This document shows, in pieces, positions 1 through 3,921 of a stretch of DNA of 5,819 nucleotides. The stretch is from Candidatus Bipolaricaulota bacterium (GTDB lineage Bacteria > Bipolaricaulota > Bipolaricaulia > M55B111). The position numbers and the translations under genes are program-made. Below the pieces are notes generated by a model. The model made no database searches, was not told where the DNA came from, and saw only the letters and a program-made list of their open reading frames with translations. The stretch covers positions 14,237 through 20,055 of the forward strand of contig JAGXLP010000007.1 in assembly GCA_018334615.1 (NCBI GenBank), read 5' to 3'. Position 1 is the stretch's first letter, and each line of letters opens with the position of its first letter.

Positions 1-981
1 TCATTGACTCTCACATATAGCCACACTCCAGAGACCGGAGCGGGGTATATATAGTTTTTGATTTCCGTCCCTGCTATAGACCTTCAATCCCCCACCGGTG
101 GATTTACTCTCCCACAGGTTTCCCAGGGTAGCGTATAGGTTTTCGCTTGAATCAAAGTTTAGATCCAGGGGATTGTTAATCTGGTCCACGAATACCCCAA
201 TAAAGGAACCATCGGGAGCAAATCGGAGAATGTGACTTTCCCTTTTCTCTGAATCCGCGAGATATATTTCTCCCGCGTCATTTACTTCCAGGGCCACGGG
301 AACTCTCAGCTGTTTTTCTACTTTATTTCCCATTTCTTCCACGTGGTATCCCGTTATAAAAGGCCTTACCTGATTATAGTCGGGTGCAGGGATTCTAATT
401 ACGTAACCCTCGTAAGGTTTATCAGTTAATACAGATACCATAAGATCCTTCGAATAGTCTCCAGTTTTCAAGAAAGCAAGATCGTGTGGCTTTTCGTCGT
501 GATCGAAGTAACTGTCTTTGATTAATTTTTTAGGATTCCCGTGAGGATCTCCGTTTTCAATTAGCCATATTCCATTATCAGGAGTAATGAAAAATAGGTT
601 ACCATCCGGGCCGAACTCCAGGCTCATTGGATCCCCGCTAAACGTACTTCTCGGTTCGTCAGCAACAACCTCTTCTTTGTACTGGCCTTTCTGAGTGAAT
701 CTCACTATTCTACCCTCTTCTGTCTCTGCTACATAGAGCAAACCACCGGGGCCACAGGCTATACCATGAGGACCACTAAGAAGTATGGTTAATGGTTTGA
801 AGCTAAGTAATTCATAAGTGGGTTTCAATATTTTCCCGTTATTCCTGTTTGTGACATAGACTTCGGCTTTATTATTGGAGGCGTATCCGGGGCAGTTAAG
901 TAATGTTAATAAGACCAGCATTAGAAAAACCACGACGGAGTAAAACCAGGCATTATGATTCGCTTTTGATTTTTGCGCCAT
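1..981 (-). CDS. Exported NHL/SMP-30-like beta-propeller protein
   Basis: A complete gene of 326 residues whose TGA stop lies at the first bases of the window. The N-terminus has a short basic stretch (AQKSK), then a hydrophobic helix at about residues 10-26 and a GYAS-N sequence that fits signal peptidase I. It is therefore probably exported, or anchored by that helix. The rest is made of repeated propeller blades with NHL/SMP-30-type signatures: GPHGIACGPGGLLYVAE, then LEFGPDGNLFF, VALEVNDAGEIYLAD, ILRFAPDG and LDLNFDSSENLYAT. Proteins of this fold bind ligands or act as lactonase-like enzymes, but no catalytic residues can be assigned, so the substrate is unknown. I chose the second ATG (979-981) because GGAG at 991-994 lies 9 nt upstream of it. 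The first in-frame ATG (988-990) directly abuts that GGAG and would leave no spacing. Confidence 0.85.
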   Translation of the reverse strand: MAQKSKANHNAWFYSVVVFLMLVLLTLLNCPGYASNNKAEVYVTNRNNGKILKPTYELLSFKPLTILLSGPHGIACGPGGLLYVAETEEGRIVRFTQKGQYKEEVVADEPRSTFSGDPMSLEFGPDGNLFFITPDNGIWLIENGDPHGNPKKLIKDSYFDHDEKPHDLAFLKTGDYSKDLMVSVLTDKPYEGYVIRIPAPDYNQVRPFITGYHVEEMGNKVEKQLRVPVALEVNDAGEIYLADSEKRESHILRFAPDGSFIGVFVDQINNPLDLNFDSSENLYATLGNLWESKSTGGGLKVYSRDGNQKLYIPRSGLWSVAICESQ

Positions 982-990
982 TAAAATCAT

Positions 991-994
991 CTCC
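991..994 (-). promoter_or_regulatory. Ribosome binding site that decides the start of the propeller gene
   Basis: GGAG on the minus strand sits 9 nt before the ATG at 979-981 and 0 nt before the ATG at 988-990. Normal spacing favours the internal ATG, which shortens the protein by three residues (MIL). Confidence 0.6.
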
Positions 995-1009
995 GTGTTT
1001 TGGTTTAAT

Positions 1010-1020
1010 TTTATAATATA
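1010..1020 (-). promoter_or_regulatory. Likely -10 region of the propeller gene promoter
   Basis: The minus strand reads TATATTATAAA, which holds three overlapping hexamers one mismatch from TATAAT, placed 29-39 nt upstream of the chosen ATG. No convincing -35 box is found at 16-18 nt. A small inverted repeat, CAGCT (1031-1035) and AGCTG (1041-1045), occupies that position instead and could be an activator or repressor site. This is inference from sequence only. Confidence 0.4.
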
Positions 1021-1246
1021 AGTTAGTCACCAGCTCTTCCAGCTGAAATGGTGCATATCTGGTCTTCCTTCGCTTTATTAGTAACCGGCTCGTGTAATTT
1101 TCCTACCTGTTTTGAGGTTACTCCTTCAACCAGGTGGACTCAAATGGTCGGAGTGAATTGCTTTTCGCATTTCCTTTGATCGCATCATAAATCCTCTAAT
1201 ATGATAATATTCGGTAAAGTAATTGGGGAAAGATCCTGAGTTTGGT

Positions 1247-2155
1247 TCAGTCGGAACGACTATTATCCCTTTTGTCAGGTTGTATTTGGGCCCTTCTGTG
1301 GCTGTCAATGTACAGGATAAGACCAGAAAGAACGATTAAACTACCGCCGATCCCCGAAGTTACGGATAGTTGCTCCCCGAGGAATGAAACAGCAAGGACC
1401 ACGGCGGATAAAGGTTCGATGATTATTAAGATCACCGAAGACAGACCCGCTCTGGTTTCTTTCAATCCTTTTGCGAACAGAGAATATCCCAGGAGGGTTG
1501 ATATAAGAATCAATCCAAGGATGGCTGGAAGCGTATTTCCGGAAACGTCGAAGGTAAATCCTCCTATTAGAACCACTGGCAGAAGAGAGACACCTCCAAA
1601 AAGCGTTGGCCAAAATAGCGTTTGCAGGGTTGTTTTCGATCTGCCGAGCTCTTTCAACACGATTAACGCGGCGGCATAGCTTACTCCCGAAATGAATGCT
1701 ATGGAGTAACCAAAAATTGAAGAAAAACCTTTACTGAACCCGACGTTATAAATAAAGAATACCCCCAGGACCGTTCCAAAGAGCGAGGCCAGCTCCGATC
1801 CTGTGACTCTTTCCTTTAGAAAAATCGAGGAGTAAAGGATCGTGGAGAAAGGGAAAGCTACGTAATGAAGGAAGACGGCTTCTGAGACCGGCACAAGAAC
1901 AAGCGATTTTAAGTAGAGGCCAAAAGTTACTGCAAACCCGACTAACCCCCCTATCAGAGCGTAGTATATCTCCTTGCGTGAGGTGAGTCGTAGTTCTTTT
2001 CGACTGCCCTTTAGTGATTGATAAAGATAGATAAGCCCGGCAGTAGAGAGCAGTCTGATTGCCGCGATTAGTACGGTGGAGATATCGCTTCCGATAAAGT
2101 TTACAAAGAGTCCGATCGTGCCGAAGCAGGTGCCGGCCAGTATAAGGTATATCAT
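1247..2155 (-). CDS. EamA-family (DMT superfamily) transporter
   Basis: A complete integral inner-membrane protein of 302 residues, the usual length for this family. Two homologous EamA halves can be seen. The first covers about residues 1-133 and opens with LAGTCFGTIGLFVNF, the typical family start. The second covers about 146-284 and contains SLFAKGLKETRAGLSSVILIIIEPLSAVVLAVSFLGEQLS, the characteristic helix 8-9 signature with the EP and GE motifs. Together they give about ten transmembrane helices. A short charged tail (SHRRAQIQPDKRDNSRSD) ends the protein in the cytoplasm or at the membrane surface. Family members export amino acids, other metabolites or drugs, so the substrate cannot be called from sequence. 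The ATG is placed correctly for the first helix, but no Shine-Dalgarno sequence precedes it (see the promoter entry). Confidence 0.92.
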   Translation of the reverse strand: MIYLILAGTCFGTIGLFVNFIGSDISTVLIAAIRLLSTAGLIYLYQSLKGSRKELRLTSRKEIYYALIGGLVGFAVTFGLYLKSLVLVPVSEAVFLHYVAFPFSTILYSSIFLKERVTGSELASLFGTVLGVFFIYNVGFSKGFSSIFGYSIAFISGVSYAAALIVLKELGRSKTTLQTLFWPTLFGGVSLLPVVLIGGFTFDVSGNTLPAILGLILISTLLGYSLFAKGLKETRAGLSSVILIIIEPLSAVVLAVSFLGEQLSVTSGIGGSLIVLSGLILYIDSHRRAQIQPDKRDNSRSD

Positions 2156-2162
2156 GAGGATA

Positions 2163-2192
2163 AGTATAACCGGTTCCGGGAGGGTTTTTCAG
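2163..2192 (-). promoter_or_regulatory. Promoter of the EamA transporter, possibly leaderless
   Basis: On the minus strand CTGAAA (2187-2192, 4/6 match to TTGACA) is followed after 18 nt by TATACT (2163-2168, 5/6 match to TATAAT). Only 7 nt separate TATACT from the ATG at 2153-2155, so transcription would start at or within a base or two of the A of the start codon. The bases before the ATG (TATCCTC) contain no purine-rich ribosome binding site. Both facts point to a leaderless mRNA. Confidence 0.5.
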
Positions 2193-2199
2193 GTCCTGG

Positions 2200-2211
2200 C
2201 TTATGCATAAG
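2200..2211. repeat. 12-bp perfect palindrome upstream of the transporter promoter
   Basis: CTTATGCATAAG is its own reverse complement and lies 8 bp upstream of the transporter -35 box. It is followed directly by a GTTAAC palindrome (2211-2216). The position suits binding of a dimeric regulator acting on the transporter gene. No regulator gene is in the window, so its function is inferred from position alone. Confidence 0.4.
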
Positions 2212-2361
2212 TTAACTCGAAGCCCCGGAAAAGACCTGTGTAGTCCGTAATATTAAATTGGCTTTTGTCCAAAACATCATACTGCTAAGCTACAGACACT
2301 CCCGATTTTCCTCCAAAACACTCATTTTGGTCTTAACTGCCTCCTTACGGAAGGGTTAACT

Positions 2362-2378
2362 GAGAAAAGGTTTTTCTC
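2362..2378. repeat. Short perfect hairpin, 7-bp stem
   Basis: GAGAAAA and TTTTCTC are perfect inverted copies around a GGT loop. On neither strand is the stem followed by a T run or rich in GC, so it is not a convincing terminator. It lies in the middle of the divergent region, far from both start codons. Confidence 0.35.
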
Positions 2379-2397
2379 CCTATATTGGAGGACCACC

Positions 2398-2517
2398 TTA
2401 ATTCAGCACTTCGCAGTATAGATCGCGATTCAAATTTTCCAGCGGCTTAGGTGGCACAAAGTAGTCAGCATTAATTAAGCTGTGACGGTTAGTTGAGAGG
2501 ACCCCGTAACTTGCCTG
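2398..2517 (-). pseudogene. Possible fragment of a decayed reading frame
   Basis: The minus strand is open for 39 codons between a TGA (2518-2520) and a TAA (2398-2400). It reads like real protein, including the run INADYFVPPKPLENLNRDLYCEVLN. It has no start codon with a ribosome binding site and no continuation in its own frame. It may be the C-terminal remnant of a lost gene, or chance, since other frames are also open here. I recognise no family. Confidence 0.2.
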
Positions 2518-2539
2518 TCATATGAGAATAAACTAAACT
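2511..2539 (+). promoter_or_regulatory. Candidate promoter of the alpha/beta hydrolase gene
   Basis: TTGCCT (2511-2516) and TAAACT (2534-2539) are spaced by exactly 17 bp, each matching its consensus at four of six positions. This would give a leader of about 48 nt. The match is modest; other AT-rich hexamers nearby, such as that in AGAATAGATAAAA, could serve instead. Confidence 0.35.
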
Positions 2540-2581
2540 CAGAATAGATAAAACCGTTTGAAAAAGTCAATCTCAGGAGCT

Positions 2582-2588
2582 GAGAGGT
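2582..2588 (+). promoter_or_regulatory. Ribosome binding site of the hydrolase gene
   Basis: GAGAGGT lies 5 nt before the ATG at 2594 and sets that start. The heptamer GAGGTAG (2584-2590) also precedes the S9 peptidase gene (3899-3905). Confidence 0.65.
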
Positions 2589-2593
2589 AGCAC

Positions 2594-3361
2594 ATGTTCA
2601 AAATCGGAAAGAGTAAGTTTGGTTTGCCGTTTGTGACGATCATTGTCGGGCTGCTCCTTGCCGGTATAGCTACTACTACCTGGTTCCTCCGACCCCAGGA
2701 TGTAATGGTTCGAGCCTCGAAGGCCCTGGAAGGAAATCAATCTGTAGATGTTTGCGAAAAAAAGATAAATGGAGTTAAAGGTTTCCTATTTTCACCGAAT
2801 AATCCTGAGATTAATACCGGTTTGATATTTTATCCCGGTGCCAGAGTCCCCGCTCGTGCCTATGCTCCTCATATTTTAAAGATTGCAGAGAAAGGCTATG
2901 AGGTTTTCATTGTAAGTATGCCGTTAAACCTGGCAATATTGGGCCCAAGGAAGGCTGATAAGATAATAGAAGGCCGAGAAAGGGTGAGGCATTGGGTTAT
3001 TGCAGGTCACTCCATGGGCGGAGCTATGGCAGCGCAATTTGCCGAAGGGACGGACCGCAAACTGGAGGGGTTGATATTTTGGGCTTCCTACCCCCCGGAA
3101 ACCGTGGAATTTGATCGAGGATTCCCGGTACTGAGTATAACCGCAAGTAGGGACAAAATAATTAACCGAAAGAAAGTAACCAAATCCAGGACGCAGCTTC
3201 CGTCAAATACGAAGTTCGTCGAAATTGAAGGTGGGAACCATAGCCAGTTTGGGTGGTATGGTTTTCAATCAGGGGATGGTGAGGCGACCATCAGTCGAAG
3301 TAAACAGATGGAAATGATCGTGAGAGAAACGGTGACTTTCCTTTCTTCGTTGGATGGTTAG
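2594..3361 (+). CDS. Membrane-anchored alpha/beta hydrolase
   Basis: A complete 255-residue protein. A hydrophobic helix at about residues 11-32 follows a basic N-terminus (FKIGKSKFG), so the catalytic domain probably sits outside the cytoplasmic membrane, held by this anchor. The strand-nucleophile elbow AGHSMGG gives Ser140. ASRD supplies the likely acid Asp187. EGGNHSQFGWYG supplies His216. The stretch NHSQFGWYGFQSGDGEATISR is the hallmark of the small Abhydrolase_5-like (PF12695) group, whose members are mostly uncharacterised esterase-like enzymes, so the substrate is unknown. The core opens with GLIFYPGARVPARAYAPH, in which PGARV probably forms the oxyanion-hole turn. The ATG is fixed by the GAGAGGT site. 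The gene is followed by 551 bp without a clear terminator, and a new promoter precedes the next gene. Confidence 0.88.
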   Translation: MFKIGKSKFGLPFVTIIVGLLLAGIATTTWFLRPQDVMVRASKALEGNQSVDVCEKKINGVKGFLFSPNNPEINTGLIFYPGARVPARAYAPHILKIAEKGYEVFIVSMPLNLAILGPRKADKIIEGRERVRHWVIAGHSMGGAMAAQFAEGTDRKLEGLIFWASYPPETVEFDRGFPVLSITASRDKIINRKKVTKSRTQLPSNTKFVEIEGGNHSQFGWYGFQSGDGEATISRSKQMEMIVRETVTFLSSLDG

Positions 3362-3459
3362 TTGGAGATTTGGTGTTAACTGTTTAGGGGGTTAAAAAAT
3401 TTCCTGATAGCCAGTGCTGATAATGTGTCTCGTTATGATTAACACTCTCTTTCCGATAA

Positions 3460-3561
3460 GGCATTTTTGGCGAGTACATTCATAGTGAAAAAGACAAGTT
3501 TGAGGAAGCGAAGTTGGAAATTTTTCACTCTGAAAAGATGCTCAAATATTATGGAAGTTAG
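3460..3561 (+). pseudogene. Possible C-terminal remnant of a small or decayed gene
   Basis: After a TAA at 3457-3459, 33 codons run to TAG at 3559-3561, giving GIFGEYIHSEKDKFEEAKLE and then IFHSEKMLKYYGS. The codons look genuinely coding (GAG GAA GCG AAG TTG GAA) and the peptide is a charged, helix-like segment in which HSEK occurs twice. No ATG, GTG or TTG with a ribosome binding site opens it, and the first half would lie in a different frame or be missing. It could be the tail of a frameshifted gene, or chance. I do not recognise the family. Confidence 0.25.
3484..3529. repeat. 9-bp perfect inverted repeat
   Basis: AGTGAAAAA (3484-3492) and TTTTTCACT (3521-3529) are exact inverse copies separated by 28 bp. 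They lie inside the possible coding remnant, and their meaning is unclear. The stem is AT-rich and not terminator-like. Confidence 0.4.
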
Positions 3562-3582
3562 GTTTTTTGATTAACCCGAGGT

Positions 3583-3611
3583 CTGAATTATCTTACTTTC
3601 TGGGATATAAT
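3583..3611 (+). promoter_or_regulatory. Promoter for the structured RNA / S9 peptidase leader
   Basis: TATAAT (3606-3611) matches the sigma70-type -10 consensus perfectly. At 17 bp upstream lies CTGAAT (3583-3588), a weak -35 with three matches, so an activator may be involved. The expected start is near A3618, 11 nt before the first base of the long stem at 3629. That is the placement expected for a transcript that begins with the structure. Confidence 0.55.
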
Positions 3612-3628
3612 TAGGTGAAGATACCTGC

Positions 3629-3748
3629 TCCCACCCAGGTATGGGGAATAATCAGGTTAAAGGGTTTTTCGAACCGGGTTTCTGCCTCCTTTCCCGGTAA
3701 GGTTTACCCGCATTCTTAACCTGAAGTTTCAGCCCGACCTGGGTGGGA
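3629..3748 (+). ncRNA. Rod-like structured RNA, 5' leader element or small RNA, no known family
   Basis: The sequence folds on itself in nested order. P1: 3629-3640 with 3737-3748, 12 perfect pairs of TCCCACCCAGGT and its inverse. P1b: GGG 3643-3645 with CCC 3733-3735. P2: 3652-3660 with 3716-3724, 9 perfect pairs of TCAGGTTAA. P2b: GGGT 3662-3665 with ACCC 3706-3709. P3: ACCGGG 3673-3678 with CCCGGT 3693-3698. The apical loop is 3679-3692, TTTCTGCCTCCTTT. It contains CCTCCTTT, the same sequence as the usual anti-Shine-Dalgarno 3' end of 16S rRNA. No T run follows P1, so it is not a simple terminator and transcription may read on into the S9 peptidase gene. A minus-strand transcript or a MITE-like inverted repeat is the alternative; no target-site duplication is visible. 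I could not match it to 6S, SRP, T-box, TPP or cobalamin RNAs. Confidence 0.5.
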
Positions 3749-3912
3749 ACAAGAATAAGCAGTTTATACTATCATAAAATGACCGTTTAAGTCAAACTGG
3801 GTGAAAGAATCAACGTTTTGTCAAAACCCGCCGAGAATATTCGGACCTGCTTTTTCTGGCAACCCCTTGGCTGGTTTGGGAGAAATTAAAAATTTTGGGA
3901 GGTAGATATACT
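3749..3912. other. Spacer between the structured element and the S9 peptidase gene
   Basis: This part of the presumed leader holds a second AT-rich -10-like TATACT (3765-3770) without a -35. It also has GTTTTG/CAAAAC around a single T (3815-3827) and CCGA/TCGG with a 6-nt loop (3831-3844). A T5 run (3851-3855) lies 6 nt after that weak stem, too poor for a confident terminator. A frame from GTG at 3801 runs 34 codons to TAG at 3903-3905, inside the ribosome binding site. It lacks its own ribosome binding site. Confidence 0.4.
3897..3903 (+). promoter_or_regulatory. Strong ribosome binding site that fixes the TTG start
   Basis: GGGAGGT, the best Shine-Dalgarno sequence in the window, sits 9 nt before TTG at 3913-3915. 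The first in-frame ATG is 21 codons later and has no such site, so TTG is the start. The same bases (3897-3906) are complementary to the apical loop of the upstream structured element. Confidence 0.75.
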
Positions 3913-3921
3913 TTGTCAAAA
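3912..3921 (+). repeat. TTTGTCAAAA motif across the S9 start codon, repeated upstream
   Basis: The ten bases at 3912-3921 overlap the TTG start and are identical to 3817-3826, 95 bp upstream. A close relative, TTTTGTCCAAAA, lies at 2263-2274 between the divergent genes. Each copy is a near-palindrome, so it could be an operator, but AT-rich motifs of this size also arise by chance. Confidence 0.3.

Larger units (their letters stand above)
991..1246. other. 256-bp intergenic region, no clear gene or terminator
   Basis: This spacer separates two minus-strand genes. Apart from the ribosome binding site and -10 region of the propeller gene, it holds GTAACC (1081-1086) with its inverse GGTTAC (1116-1121) and little else. 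A short minus-strand frame, MMRSKEMRKAIHSDHLSPPG, ends in TGA at 1126-1128 and is preceded by GAGG. It has no other support. I see no hairpin followed by a T run, so the end of the transporter transcript is not defined here. The length and the separate -10 argue against the two genes being one tight operon. Confidence 0.5.
2156..2593. other. 438-bp divergent intergenic region with hairpins and palindromes
   Basis: This region separates the minus-strand transporter from the plus-strand hydrolase and holds both promoters. From left to right it contains: the transporter promoter; a 12-bp palindrome; TTTTGTCCAAAA (2263-2274); CCAAAA/TTTTGG around a 6-nt loop (2313-2330); GAGAAAA/TTTTCTC around a 3-nt loop (2362-2378); CCACCT (2393-2398) able to pair with AGGTGG (2449-2454); an 8-bp palindrome ATCGCGAT (2422-2429); and the hydrolase promoter. 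The sequence TCCAAAACA occurs twice, 44 bp apart (2268-2276 and 2312-2320), which is close to four helical turns. No known riboswitch core was recognised. Confidence 0.55.
3362..3605. other. Non-coding stretch after the hydrolase, no convincing terminator
   Basis: Weak inverted repeats occur here, such as GTGTTAA (3373-3379) with TTAACAC (3439-3445) across 59 nt, and TTAAC/GTTAA (3376-3395). None is followed by a clean T run. The region also holds a possible gene fragment (3460-3561) and a 9-bp inverted repeat (3484-3529). How the hydrolase transcript ends cannot be read from the sequence. Confidence 0.45.

Noticed and set aside
1126..1308. 60-codon minus-strand frame downstream of the transporter
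   Set aside because: More than a third of it overlaps the transporter C-terminus in another frame. The 20-residue tail after GAGG has no family features.
1242..1679. 145-codon plus-strand open frame opposite the transporter gene
   Set aside because: It is antisense to a clear EamA coding sequence, is of low-complexity Arg/Pro/Ser type and has no ribosome binding site.
2449..2458. T-box-like sequence TAGGTGGCAC upstream of the hydrolase
   Set aside because: The conserved AGGGTGG-ACCGCG core is not matched, and no specifier stem or antiterminator is evident.
3485..3574. 29-residue basic peptide from GTG at 3485
   Set aside because: It has no ribosome binding site, and the overlapping frame at 3460-3561 has more coding-like codons.
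3629..3748. Reading the inverted repeat as a TPP riboswitch on the minus strand
   Set aside because: The minus strand has ACCCTTTAACCTGAT, similar to the TPP core, and GGGCTGAAA, near CTGAGA. The pieces pair with each other as one long rod rather than forming the TPP junction, CTGAGA is not intact, and no gene of thiamine metabolism lies downstream.
3831..3855. Rho-independent terminator CCGA/TCGG followed by T5
   Set aside because: A four-pair stem with a 6-nt gap before a short T run is too weak, and it lies within the presumed S9 leader.
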